In this document: piece by piece, positions 14,401-23,103 of the stretch
Position numbering within the stretch: position 1 is the stretch's first letter
Layout: each line of letters opens with the position of its first letter
Assembly: GCA_964502145.1 (NCBI GenBank)
Contig: CAZCVI010000048.1
Location: forward strand, 1 to 52,948
DNA from: CAZCVI01 sp964502145
Lineage (GTDB): Bacteria; Acidobacteriota; Aminicenantia; UBA2199
Direction: 5' to 3'
Length of the DNA stretch: 52,948 nucleotides
Position numbers and translations under genes: made by a program
Notes under the pieces: model-generated
What the model was told of the DNA's origin: nothing
Seen by the model: only the letters and a program-made list of their open reading frames with translations
The model's database searches: none

Positions 14401-16782
14401 TTAGTTAAGGCGGTTGTGTTTGGATTTTATGATAATGTCGATTTCCTTTTTAGAGCATAACCCATTGGTGTCCGTCAAAACAAACACCAAGGAATACTTG
14501 CCCAGAAACCCAGGACCGGGCGACCAGGAAAAAGTGCCGCTTTCGGTGTCCAGGGTGGAACCGATAGGCAAATTATTTAATTCATTGTTATACACCAAAT
14601 ACCCCTCGATGTCCGCATAACTTTTTCCCAATTGAATTTCCACTCGTTCCAGTTCTTTGATTTGCAGTTGATTTTTTCCTGTTTCATCTGGTAGTAATTC
14701 TTCACCGTTGCCTTTGGATTTAAAACCCTTTTTAAAGGTAATCGCTTCTGAAAACTCTTCCGGGAACTGGGCGATTTCCGTAATATCCCGTTTTATCGCT
14801 GCACTATATGTTTCCTGAGTATTATCTGGTACTGCATTTTGGATAGTAAAATAACGACTGCCAATACCATCACTGTTGCCACCATTATCTCGTGCTGTCC
14901 ATTGGATGGTATGCACGCCATTCTGATACGGAGTGGTATTTAAAGTAAAATGACCCACAGCCCCATTACTGTTGGCATAACCAGGAAAGAGCGTGGCAAT
15001 ATCGGTGCGATAGACATTATAAACAGGATGGCCCAGGTTCACTCCATCCACCCAGACATCTATAGTCGAACCATTTGTAGGAATACTGTTGGGTTGCGGA
15101 GTTAAAACCCAACCCCAATTAACAAAACTACTACCCGCTGCAATTCCGCCTTGAATAGGCGTATCAATAGCCCCAAAAGGTTTAACCGCATGGGCATTGT
15201 CCACATGGATAGTTTTTGTGCCCAGCGTGGTCGTTTTTCCTACGGAATCAGTGGCCACAGCAGAAAGAACGAACACACCGTTTCCTTGTTGCGGCAAGAA
15301 ATTAGTCAGCAACATATACCCCCAACCCGCGCGTGAATGGAACGGATAGCTCGGATACATGGCGTTTACATCCGGTCTGGCACCTTCTACAAATAATGCA
15401 TCACCAATGTAAAGCTGCGTGTTGCCCATATTCAGATATATTTTTACACTCTCAACGCCACTGTCATCCAATGCCCACCCAGTGACCGCAATACTACCCG
15501 ATACTGCTGCACCCTCCACGGGCGAATCAAAGAAACCAAAGGGTGGATTTAATTCAGATACCGTGCCACCACATTGATTTTGATCTTCCCAGGAGGCAGC
15601 GTAATGGTTTACCAGCCAAATCCTAACCTCCTGTTCAGTGATAATAAGACAATTCTCATAAACAGCTACCAAATATAGGGCGGGGAGCGTTAAAAAAGAA
15701 GCAGGGATAGGACCAATCAATTTGTTATGACTCAGTATAAGATATTTCAGCAGGTTGAGATTACCCAATGTTGAAGGGAGGCTACCGCCCAGAGTATTGT
15801 AAGAAAGATCAAGTTGCACGAGTTGGCTGAGATTGCCCAATTGAGCCGGGATATTCCCACTCAACCTATTGTTAGAAAGATTAATGTCTCTCAGTTGCGT
15901 GAGATTCGCTAATTCAGGGGGGATGTTCCCACTCAGAGTATTGTAAGCGAGAAAAAGATCGCGCAACTGGCTGAGATTGCCCAATTGCGAAGGAATACTT
16001 CCACTCAGCGAGTTCGTTGACAGATCAAGCAACTCCAGCTTTGCAAGATTGCCCAATTCTGCGGGGATAGTACCACTCAATTTGTTCGAAGAAAGATAGA
16101 GCTCCACTACATTTTCGAGATTTCCTAAGCTAGCAGGAATAGTGCCACTGAGAAAATTGCCATTCAGAGAAAACTCTTTCAAATGGCCAAGATTTCCCAA
16201 TGGCGCGGGGATGTTACCCGTTAAACGATTTCCATCCAGGAAAAGATATTCCAAATTACCCAGGTTGCCCAATTGTGAAGGAATACTGCCTTCCAATTCG
16301 TTTGCTCTCAGTTCCAGATATTCCAATTGAGTAAGGTTCCCCAATTCCGCCGGGATGATGCCACTCAATTTGTTGTTGTGCAGATGAAGCTCTTGCAATT
16401 GACTGAGATTCCCTAACTCTTTAGGAATGTTGCCACTCAAAGAGTTGTAGAATAACCAGAGTTCTTTTAGATTACTCAGATTCCCTAGCTCTGAAGGAAT
16501 CGTCCCCTTCAGATTGTTCTGGTATAAATAAATCTCAGCCACGTGGTCTCCAGAAACAGTAACTCCACACCAATTACCTTCCGTTCCCGATTGCGCAAAA
16601 CCATCCGCAGCCAACGGCGCCGTTTTCCAACCACTGTTTTGATACCAGCTATCCCCGTTGGTCGAGTTATACAACGCGATCAAAGCCGCCCGCTCTTGTG
16701 CCGAAATCCCCCCCATGACCACACCGGAAAAAACAACCGACACCACAAAAAATACAATACATCGTTTAAAAATCTTGTTCAT
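14401..16782 (-). CDS. Secreted plant-type leucine-rich-repeat surface protein (12 LRRs)
   Basis: A 793-residue paralogue of the preceding LRR protein with the same signal peptide (MNKIFKRCIVFFVVSVVF) and N-cap (ERAALIALYNSTNGD). It has 12 plant-type 24-residue repeats and the same Ig-like plus C-terminal domains. The 25-residue length difference from its twin equals about one repeat. The last residues differ (KSKHNRLN versus KSKKN) because copy identity ends there. AGGAG lies just upstream of ATG 16782. A good sigma-54-type promoter (16838-16853) sits 56 bp upstream. The repeats vary mainly at the solvent-facing LxLxxN positions, where LRR proteins bind ligands, so the pair may recognise different targets while sharing one anchoring module. 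Confidence 0.88.
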   Translation of the reverse strand: MNKIFKRCIVFFVVSVVFSGVVMGGISAQERAALIALYNSTNGDSWYQNSGWKTAPLAADGFAQSGTEGNWCGVTVSGDHVAEIYLYQNNLKGTIPSELGNLSNLKELWLFYNSLSGNIPKELGNLSQLQELHLHNNKLSGIIPAELGNLTQLEYLELRANELEGSIPSQLGNLGNLEYLFLDGNRLTGNIPAPLGNLGHLKEFSLNGNFLSGTIPASLGNLENVVELYLSSNKLSGTIPAELGNLAKLELLDLSTNSLSGSIPSQLGNLSQLRDLFLAYNTLSGNIPPELANLTQLRDINLSNNRLSGNIPAQLGNLSQLVQLDLSYNTLGGSLPSTLGNLNLLKYLILSHNKLIGPIPASFLTLPALYLVAVYENCLIITEQEVRIWLVNHYAASWEDQNQCGGTVSELNPPFGFFDSPVEGAAVSGSIAVTGWALDDSGVESVKIYLNMGNTQLYIGDALFVEGARPDVNAMYPSYPFHSRAGWGYMLLTNFLPQQGNGVFVLSAVATDSVGKTTTLGTKTIHVDNAHAVKPFGAIDTPIQGGIAAGSSFVNWGWVLTPQPNSIPTNGSTIDVWVDGVNLGHPVYNVYRTDIATLFPGYANSNGAVGHFTLNTTPYQNGVHTIQWTARDNGGNSDGIGSRYFTIQNAVPDNTQETYSAAIKRDITEIAQFPEEFSEAITFKKGFKSKGNGEELLPDETGKNQLQIKELERVEIQLGKSYADIEGYLVYNNELNNLPIGSTLDTESGTFSWSPGPGFLGKYSLVFVLTDTNGLCSKKEIDIIIKSKHNRLN
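14422..15582 (-). repeat. Near-identical 3' half shared by the two LRR genes, copy 2
   Basis: Second copy of the block at 11833-12993 (offset 2,589 bp). Identity is close to complete from the stop-proximal end to the Ig-like domain boundary and drops abruptly at the LRR region. Confidence 0.88.
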
Positions 16783-16837
16783 AATAGTTTCTCCTTTTAA
16801 TTGTTAAACGCTAAACATCGTTTTGGTTCTATAATAG

Positions 16838-16853
16838 AGCAAGATATTTGCCA
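16838..16853 (-). promoter_or_regulatory. Sigma-54 (RpoN) promoter of the second LRR gene
   Basis: On the minus strand TGGCAAATATCTTGCT matches the -24/-12 consensus TGGCA-N6-TTGCT fully in both conserved halves, with 10 nt between GG and GC. The start codon lies 56 bp downstream. Such promoters need an NtrC-type activator, and one is encoded at 36.3-37.7 kb. Confidence 0.6.
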
Positions 16854-17037
16854 AGGTGATTGTCATTAATTATTATATAACTGTATTCCTGTTGCTTTGC
16901 CCTTTCCTGGGCAGAAAACGACTCTTCATCCCAATGAATTTATAACCTACTACCCTAAACCAAGCACCTCTTGTTTATAAACTTATATATAGATAGTGGA
17001 CACTCAGATAAAAAATAGCTATAGCAGAAAGCGCAGG

Positions 17038-18780
17038 TTACTTTTTAGTGGTGGTTGGAATAATCACTTCTTTGACAGCCAGGTCCCATTTTCCAGTCAA
17101 GGGATCGCCTATCCAGATATAGAGGTCGTATACTCCCGCCGTTAAAACGGGAAAAGCAACTTGTAATCTGACCCGGGCTTTTTTCAACGCCTGCCTATCT
17201 ATGGGGAACATCTGCACCCCATCATACAAAGAACGTGAATCCCGGTTGAACACTTGCAGGCGCATCGGTAGTTTTAAAATTCCAGCCTCTGGTTCCTCTT
17301 TTTTATCTGTTTTGGCCGTTTCCGCTGTAATTCGTGGATTAACAGCCGGTTTCTCCAGTTTTAATTGGAAACCCGATACAATAATAGACAGTAAATTCCC
17401 GCTAAAATCCACCTGTTCAATACGAATATGGGGGATTCGTTCCTGTTCCGTTCTCATCACTTTGCGCAAGTACGAACCACGACGTTGGTCGTCAAAAACA
17501 ATTCGGTAATCCTTAAGATTTTTGGTTCCAGCGTTCTTGTTCAGTAGGACTTCGATTTTCTCATTATTATTCTGCCAGATATAGGTCATTGAATACACGA
17601 TATCTTCCTTAGCCGTGATTTTTTCAAAAAACCCAAGCGCATCCCGGGCATTGACAAAAGTCCCACCGGTTTTTTTAGCGATCTCTTCCAGCAGATCGTA
17701 TGCTTCAGAAAAAATCGGCACCAACGATAAGTCTTCCGCCAGCTCGTTTTGGACAAACTGGGAATCGTTTAATGCCAATGTATGAAACGTTGCCCCCGAA
17801 TTGGTAAACAACTTTCCCAGGTCCTCCTGCGGCAATTGACGTGTAGGTTCCAAGGTATCATTCAGTCTCGCATACAAGCGTTCACGCGTCATAAAGTCGC
17901 CACCTATCAGACTTAATAAAAAAGAAGAATTAAATTTGGGTTTATAGAACTGTCCCACCTGGTAGAAACTCAACACCCACTTTTCAAGCTTCTGTTCCTT
18001 CAAGTACACCGCCAATTGGGCGTATGTCGCCGTGTTCAGGTTCAGGTAAAGAGAGTGAAACTCATTTAGTAACGCGGCATAGTCAAGAATAAAATCATTC
18101 CTCAGTGAATCCAAGGCAGCCGGCGCCATATCGGAAAAACTGTTCAAACGGGAGATAAACGTCCGCACCAAATTGGCCAGTCGCTGTTCCAACAACTTGA
18201 TTTGTTTCCCCGTTTTTTCCGTTTCCATTTGCAACACTTTTGTCAGCTTGGCCTTCTCCTGTTCCAAGTTTTGAATCACACGGTCTTCAAAAAGGAAATT
18301 ATTGGTGAATACCATGAGACGATCACCCACATTGAGAGTCCCGGAAAACAAGGTGTCTAAAACCCCGCTGAGGTCATCGGGATAATTGGCGATATTAAAA
18401 ATTAATACAAACAACCGTGCTGGTCTGGTAGCTGTAGTGGCAGAATTAGTCAACATCGCAGGTTTAATCGTCTTGCGATTCTCGAAGAAACTGGCAATCG
18501 CCGTTTCCTTCCCATTCACCAGTAATTTAAAATCTTCTTTTTGCAATCCAGGCACAGGATTTCCATCATGAAACACCCGCACAGCCACCGCCACATGGGT
18601 GACATTCACCGCTTCAACAATCGGTCGATGTGGTGGTACTTGTTCTTGTTGTTCTTCTGCACCCGGCGTTTTTTGACCCAGAGCCAACGGGCCATTAAAA
18701 TAAATTGAAATAACCATACAAATCAATGCACATTTGAATATAAATTTGCATATTAAAACCTGCTTTCCCCTTTTTCTCAT
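17038..18780 (-). CDS. VWFA-related (acidobacterial-type) secreted protein
   Basis: A 580-residue protein with an N-terminal hydrophobic export segment (about residues 10-30). The acidobacterial VWFA-related domain follows: VNVTHVAVAVRVFHDGNPV, then GLQKEDFKLLVNGKE and ASFFENR are the usual opening of this family (TIGR03436-like). The von Willebrand A core is degenerate. Where a MIDAS motif DxSxS should follow the first strand, the sequence reads LFVLIFNIANYPDD, so metal-dependent ligand binding is doubtful. A central helical insert (about 150-260) and a beta-rich C-terminus follow. GGAGG precedes the ATG. It lies 86 bp downstream of the TonB receptor with a terminator between them, so it may be partly read through. 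Function unknown. Confidence 0.82.
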   Translation of the reverse strand: MRKRGKQVLICKFIFKCALICMVISIYFNGPLALGQKTPGAEEQQEQVPPHRPIVEAVNVTHVAVAVRVFHDGNPVPGLQKEDFKLLVNGKETAIASFFENRKTIKPAMLTNSATTATRPARLFVLIFNIANYPDDLSGVLDTLFSGTLNVGDRLMVFTNNFLFEDRVIQNLEQEKAKLTKVLQMETEKTGKQIKLLEQRLANLVRTFISRLNSFSDMAPAALDSLRNDFILDYAALLNEFHSLYLNLNTATYAQLAVYLKEQKLEKWVLSFYQVGQFYKPKFNSSFLLSLIGGDFMTRERLYARLNDTLEPTRQLPQEDLGKLFTNSGATFHTLALNDSQFVQNELAEDLSLVPIFSEAYDLLEEIAKKTGGTFVNARDALGFFEKITAKEDIVYSMTYIWQNNNEKIEVLLNKNAGTKNLKDYRIVFDDQRRGSYLRKVMRTEQERIPHIRIEQVDFSGNLLSIIVSGFQLKLEKPAVNPRITAETAKTDKKEEPEAGILKLPMRLQVFNRDSRSLYDGVQMFPIDRQALKKARVRLQVAFPVLTAGVYDLYIWIGDPLTGKWDLAVKEVIIPTTTKK

Positions 18781-18801
18781 TTTTCCTCCATCAAAAAAAA
18801 A

Positions 18802-18825
18802 GCCCCCCGTTTTGCAACAGGGGGC
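18802..18825 (-). terminator. Intrinsic terminator after the TonB receptor gene
   Basis: On the minus strand a 10-bp GC-rich stem (GCCCCCTGTT / AACGGGGGGC) with a GCAA tetraloop is followed by nine T residues. It lies between the receptor stop (18867) and the VWFA gene start, where it may attenuate read-through. Confidence 0.92.
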
Positions 18826-18866
18826 CTTTTTATTGTTAACGTTTTTATTTCTAAGAGTTAGAACTA

Positions 18867-21800
18867 TTAGAAACTATACTTGATACCCAACAGGGCCTGC
18901 CAACGGGAAAGTAATGAGTTAACCGTGTAGCGGGCGTTTTCTGCGGTTTTGCCCCAGAATTCCATTTTGGGTTTGCCAGAGGCAGTATCATAACCTACAA
19001 AGGTCAGCGGAGAATCATCAAAAGCGATGTAACGATAGATGCCCCAATCCTTATCAAATATATTGAGTAAGTTTTTGACGCTGACATACAGGCTAATACG
19101 GTGTCCATTTAAACCTGGAACCGGGATATCCTGGTTTATTTTCAAATCCAAACCATGATACCACGGGTCGCGGCTGGCGTTTCTGGGTAAAATCTGGCCC
19201 CGGTATTTATTCAAGCCGGGATCATCGCTGATATATTTATCCAGATCAGCCCAGGTACCTTTGGTGAGGATCAATTCATCCGCACTTTTGGGTACATAGA
19301 TCGAGTCATTTTGCGCGCCGTCACCATTGAGATCGTTATAGTATCGGGTGGAAAAACGTCTGCCGGAACGACCGTTGTAAACCAAAGAGATAGTGGTCGG
19401 AGCTTTAGCGAAGAAACGGAACTTCTGGGTGATGGCAATAAAAACACGATGACCCGGATCATGGGTAGACCAGCTCAAGCCCGGTTCATTGGGATTGCTC
19501 TGGACAATGTTGTACTGCCAGTTGGAAATAGCACGGGAAGATGTACCGCCATTCATATCTTTGGACTCGCCATAGGTATAAGAGGCATTGATCATACTAC
19601 CACGGCCCCATTCCTTTTGAATCTGGCCGCTGAGGGTCCATTGATAACCTTCATTGGTATTGCTCAGCAACAGCACATTTTTAAACCGGGGATGTAGAAA
19701 ATCAGGCACACCGTACCCAGCCGAACTGGATGTACTGCCTTTACCAAACATGGGACGTCCATCAAACGCGTTGGTCTTCCCATTGGGTCCCACATTGATG
19801 TTGGTGTAAAAAATCTCATTGAGACTCTTGGAATAAACAAATTCCACGGTGCCGGTAAAACCAAAGGGCAGCTTTTTATCAAAAGCAAAATTGGTTTTTA
19901 AGACCTGGGGGAACTTGTAATCTTTGTCGATCAAGTTGATGTCGCCTGAAGTATCCGGTGAAGGACTTTTTGGCTGACCAAATGCATCGGTTACAAAGAA
20001 AGAGGGGTTCGGGTTGGTTACATAATAACGGCCCAAATCCATACCGGTATTAGAATACTGGTTGGAAACCCAGACATAGGGTGTTCTACCAGAAAAAATA
20101 CCTACACCGCCACGAACCTGCAAATCTTTGCCGGAAGAGTAGTTAAACCCTATCCTGGGTGACCAGAGGAGATTACCACCGGCATTTTGATTGGTGGGAA
20201 TCCCAAAATCCGCAAGTACCTTCGGATTAGCAGTGGGATCCTGGTTCATCAACGGTACATCGGCACGAACACCGATGGTTAATTTTAATTTGGGTGATAC
20301 ATTCCATTCGTCCATGGCATAAAGACCAACCTGGGCCACGCTGAATTCCGCTGGCGCTTTTTCATCGCCAGTTAGCGAGTAATAACGATCATAGCGGTAT
20401 ACTTTACCTGCTGCCAGATCATCAATGCTCTTGAATTCATATTTTCCAAAGGCTCTCTGTACATAGACATTGTAGAACTTGAAGAATTCGTTATGAGTTC
20501 CAAAAATCAACGTGTGGTTCCCTTTAAACAGGGTCATGTTGTCGGTGACCTCAATCAAATCCTGGTTTAAGATGTTGTAGTGGCGATACTCTTCACTACC
20601 AGCGATAAAAGAACCGCCGGGAATACTGACCACCACTGTCGGGAAAGCCTCGCCCATATAGGTAGGATTGTCCCGAATGGTTTGATAGTTGATGAGCAAC
20701 TCGTTAAAAAGAGTGTCGCTCAAGGTGCTGTTTAACTGTAAGACCGTGTTATTGGAATTGGTCTTGTAAACAATACCTCCATTACCAAAAATAAAGTTGC
20801 TACGACTGCTTCTCGACAAACTTTCGGAATCTGATTTCATGTAGCTGTGACGCAGGGTCAAGCGGTGAGAATCACTGATGTTCCAGTCGATACGGGCAAA
20901 GACATTTGTTTTGGTCCGTTCGTTTGTAACCACGTCGTAACCACCCGCATCGTAACCCTTGCCATTCAGAATACTGAGCACGCGATCGGCTTCAGCTTTA
21001 TGACCGAAATCATAGGTGGAGCCAGAACCGTCAATATACATATCTGCCGGTATTTTCTTCTTGTTGTACTCGAAATTGACAAAGAAAAAGAGTTTGTTTT
21101 TGACAACCGGGCCACCAAGACTGGCGCCCACGGCACCTTCTGAAAACTTGCCGAATTTGTTTCCATCGACATCATCGCCCACGAGGTCCTGGTTCCTGCC
21201 TTCAAAAAAAGCAGAGCCAAAGAGTTTGTTTTTACCGCTTTTAGTGATTACATTGACACCACCACCGGTAAAACCACCCTGACGCACATCGTAGGGAGCC
21301 ATCACGATTTGGAATTCTTGTACTGCGTCCAAACTGATGATTGTACCGTCTGCTTGGCCGCCGGGGGTACCGGTGGAGCCAAGACCGAACAGGTCGTTGT
21401 TTTGGGCACCATCAATCTGGATGTTGTTGTAACGACTACTTCTGCCGCCCGCATTAAAGGCTCCGGGTGCTTCTTCATCGCCAATAATTTGGGGGGACAA
21501 GCGGGCAAAATCGCCCAGGGAACGGGAAATAGTGGGTAAATCCTGGATGCTGGCTTCCGTGACATTCTGGGAAGCGCCGGTCCGGGATGGGTTGATCACG
21601 GGATCAGAAGCGGTAACCAATACTTCACCCGCATCCACTGTTGCCAGTTGCATGGTAAAATCTACCTGTTTGTTTTCTCCCAATTGGACGATCACGTTTT
21701 CCTTGGTCTCGGTTTTAAAGCCTTGATAACTGACGGTAATCGTGTAGGGTCCGCCGACTCTGACGGACGGAACATTGAACAGGCCATTGCCACGTGTTAA

Positions 21801-21977
21801 CGTGGTGAACCGTGTGCCGGTTGGCACATGCAAAATCGTGACCTCTGCGGCCATCACCGGATTACCATCCACGTCAAGCACTTTACCGGTAAATGCACCG
21901 GTGGTTGAACCCTGGCCAAAAATCATTACCGGTAACAGCAAAAAAAGCATCAGGGTAATCCAATTACTTTTTCTCAT
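18867..21977 (-). CDS. TonB-dependent outer-membrane receptor, Oar-like, with carboxypeptidase-regulatory domain
   Basis: A 1,036-residue outer-membrane protein. It has a signal peptide (MRKSNWITLMLFLLLPVMIFG), a carboxypeptidase-regulatory-like beta-sandwich (about 25-110; TGAFTGKVLDVDGNPV), a plug domain (QDLPTISRSLGDFARLSP, then the GGRSSRYNNIQIDGAQNND segment) and a long beta-barrel ending in the C-terminal Phe (LGIKYSF) expected for BAM insertion. The Oar-like subset of TonB receptors is common in Acidobacteriota and myxobacteria. The ligand is unknown, with large oligosaccharides or peptides plausible. A strong promoter is present upstream and a terminator directly downstream, so it is mainly monocistronic. 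Confidence 0.92.
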   Translation of the reverse strand: MRKSNWITLMLFLLLPVMIFGQGSTTGAFTGKVLDVDGNPVMAAEVTILHVPTGTRFTTLTRGNGLFNVPSVRVGGPYTITVSYQGFKTETKENVIVQLGENKQVDFTMQLATVDAGEVLVTASDPVINPSRTGASQNVTEASIQDLPTISRSLGDFARLSPQIIGDEEAPGAFNAGGRSSRYNNIQIDGAQNNDLFGLGSTGTPGGQADGTIISLDAVQEFQIVMAPYDVRQGGFTGGGVNVITKSGKNKLFGSAFFEGRNQDLVGDDVDGNKFGKFSEGAVGASLGGPVVKNKLFFFVNFEYNKKKIPADMYIDGSGSTYDFGHKAEADRVLSILNGKGYDAGGYDVVTNERTKTNVFARIDWNISDSHRLTLRHSYMKSDSESLSRSSRSNFIFGNGGIVYKTNSNNTVLQLNSTLSDTLFNELLINYQTIRDNPTYMGEAFPTVVVSIPGGSFIAGSEEYRHYNILNQDLIEVTDNMTLFKGNHTLIFGTHNEFFKFYNVYVQRAFGKYEFKSIDDLAAGKVYRYDRYYSLTGDEKAPAEFSVAQVGLYAMDEWNVSPKLKLTIGVRADVPLMNQDPTANPKVLADFGIPTNQNAGGNLLWSPRIGFNYSSGKDLQVRGGVGIFSGRTPYVWVSNQYSNTGMDLGRYYVTNPNPSFFVTDAFGQPKSPSPDTSGDINLIDKDYKFPQVLKTNFAFDKKLPFGFTGTVEFVYSKSLNEIFYTNINVGPNGKTNAFDGRPMFGKGSTSSSAGYGVPDFLHPRFKNVLLLSNTNEGYQWTLSGQIQKEWGRGSMINASYTYGESKDMNGGTSSRAISNWQYNIVQSNPNEPGLSWSTHDPGHRVFIAITQKFRFFAKAPTTISLVYNGRSGRRFSTRYYNDLNGDGAQNDSIYVPKSADELILTKGTWADLDKYISDDPGLNKYRGQILPRNASRDPWYHGLDLKINQDIPVPGLNGHRISLYVSVKNLLNIFDKDWGIYRYIAFDDSPLTFVGYDTASGKPKMEFWGKTAENARYTVNSLLSRWQALLGIKYSF

Positions 21978-22062
21978 GCGGTTTTTCCTCCTTATTAATT
22001 TGAATTTTTACAAGCAAACGAAAATGTGTTAAGAACTGACTTGTTTCCTAAGCTTACAGAGA

Positions 22063-22090
22063 ATTATAGCACAAAACATATGTTCTTCAA
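22063..22090 (-). promoter_or_regulatory. Strong extended -10 sigma-70 promoter of the TonB receptor gene
   Basis: On the minus strand, -35 TTGAAG (22085-22090), a 16-nt spacer ending in TGC, and -10 TATAAT (22063-22068). The start codon is about 86 bp downstream, leaving a leader of roughly 80 nt. Confidence 0.75.
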
Positions 22091-22174
22091 ATTAAAAAAG
22101 AATTAATTTTATATTTTTCCACCGTTGGGGCTGATTTTATTGTATAATTAACCTTAAAAAGGAGGCACACATAA

Positions 22175-22774
22175 ATGACAACGAATATTGATGGTATTGT
22201 TTTGGCCGCTGGGTTTTCCAGTCGGGCTGGCACTTTTAAACTGGAATTGGATTTAGTGGGTAAGCCGCTTATCCGCCATACGCTGGACAGATTGAAGGAA
22301 TTTTGTTCTCAACTGATCGTGGTGGGCGGGCATAATATGGAGCGGGTAGTGGCATTAACCCAGGACTCGCCCAATACCCGGGTGGTATTTAATCCCAATT
22401 TTGCTTCTGGTATGTTCAGCTCGGTCAAAGAAGGCGTGAAGCAAACCAGCACCGAATGGTTTTTTCTGACCCCGGCTGATCATCCGCAGGTATCCCCTAG
22501 CACCCTGCAAAAACTTCTGGATGCTGCTGCCGCTGAGCCGGAGCAGTCTATTTTCATCCCGATTTACAAGGGGTGGAAAGGGCACCCTATTCTGATGAAC
22601 CAACGGATCAAAGAAGCATTGCTCAACGAACCGCAAGATTCCAATCTCCGCCACTTCATCACTACCCAGGGTTCTGTTTCCGTGCTGGTGGAGGATGAAG
22701 GGATTCTATTGGATATCGATACCATGGAAGATTTTCAAAAGATACAGAAACGGATGGAACAGGAAAAAATGTAG
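22175..22774 (+). CDS. MobA-like nucleotidyltransferase (NTP_transf_3)
   Basis: A 199-residue Rossmann-fold nucleotidyltransferase. The signature LAAGFSSRAGTFK (residues 9-21) is the LAAGxSxRxGxxK nucleotide-binding loop of the MobA/MocA family. TPADHPQVSP supplies the metal-binding Asp, and KGHP is present as KGWKGHP. Family members transfer CMP or GMP to molybdopterin or activate other phosphates. No molybdenum cofactor gene is nearby, so the substrate is open. GGAGG lies 8 nt upstream of the ATG, and a TATAAT (22143-22148) precedes that. The gene stands alone between divergent and convergent neighbours. An NTP-cyclitol activating role is conceivable but there is no linkage to the operon at 0-4.6 kb. 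Confidence 0.82.
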   Translation: MTTNIDGIVLAAGFSSRAGTFKLELDLVGKPLIRHTLDRLKEFCSQLIVVGGHNMERVVALTQDSPNTRVVFNPNFASGMFSSVKEGVKQTSTEWFFLTPADHPQVSPSTLQKLLDAAAAEPEQSIFIPIYKGWKGHPILMNQRIKEALLNEPQDSNLRHFITTQGSVSVLVEDEGILLDIDTMEDFQKIQKRMEQEKM

Positions 22775-22785
22775 TTTTTCGTTTG

Positions 22786-22824
22786 GGGCGTATGGCTATA
22801 TTTTGAGAACATAGCCATACGCCC
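22786..22824. terminator. 14-bp inverted repeat after the MobA-like gene
   Basis: GGGCGTATGGCTAT (22786-22799) and ATAGCCATACGCCC (22811-22824) form a perfect 14-bp stem around an 11-nt loop, 11 bp past the stop codon. There is no U-run after it, so it may work as a weak or Rho-assisted terminator or an mRNA-stabilising hairpin. Confidence 0.6.
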
Positions 22825-22855
22825 TTACCTATTGTATAATTATCACCAACGCTAC

Positions 22856-22876
22856 TTCACCAGCAAATTCTTGAAC
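22856..22876. repeat. Solitary end of the TIR-bounded intergenic element
   Basis: TTCACCAGCAAATTCTTGAA matches the terminal inverted repeat found at 5.8, 11.7 and 46.5 kb (consensus TTCACCGCCAGATTCTTGAA). No second end or 9-nt core was found in the remaining gap up to 23103, which otherwise holds nothing I can identify. Confidence 0.5.
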
Positions 22877-23103
22877 TTAGGAATGCTTCAAGGTTTATTT
22901 ACTATCCCGCAAATTTTGGAATTATTAAGCCTGCCGTGACATGGTGTGAACTAAAGTACTTCCCCTTGAGGATTGCCTATTATTTCATATTCAACTGCTC
23001 ATTGAATGTGGTTGTATCTTTTAGGTTTGTCGTGATTCAACCGTTTTTTATTTTCATAAGGAAATGTTAGCAAATGGAGTTCTGCCAATTTGATTTAATC
23101 TAT

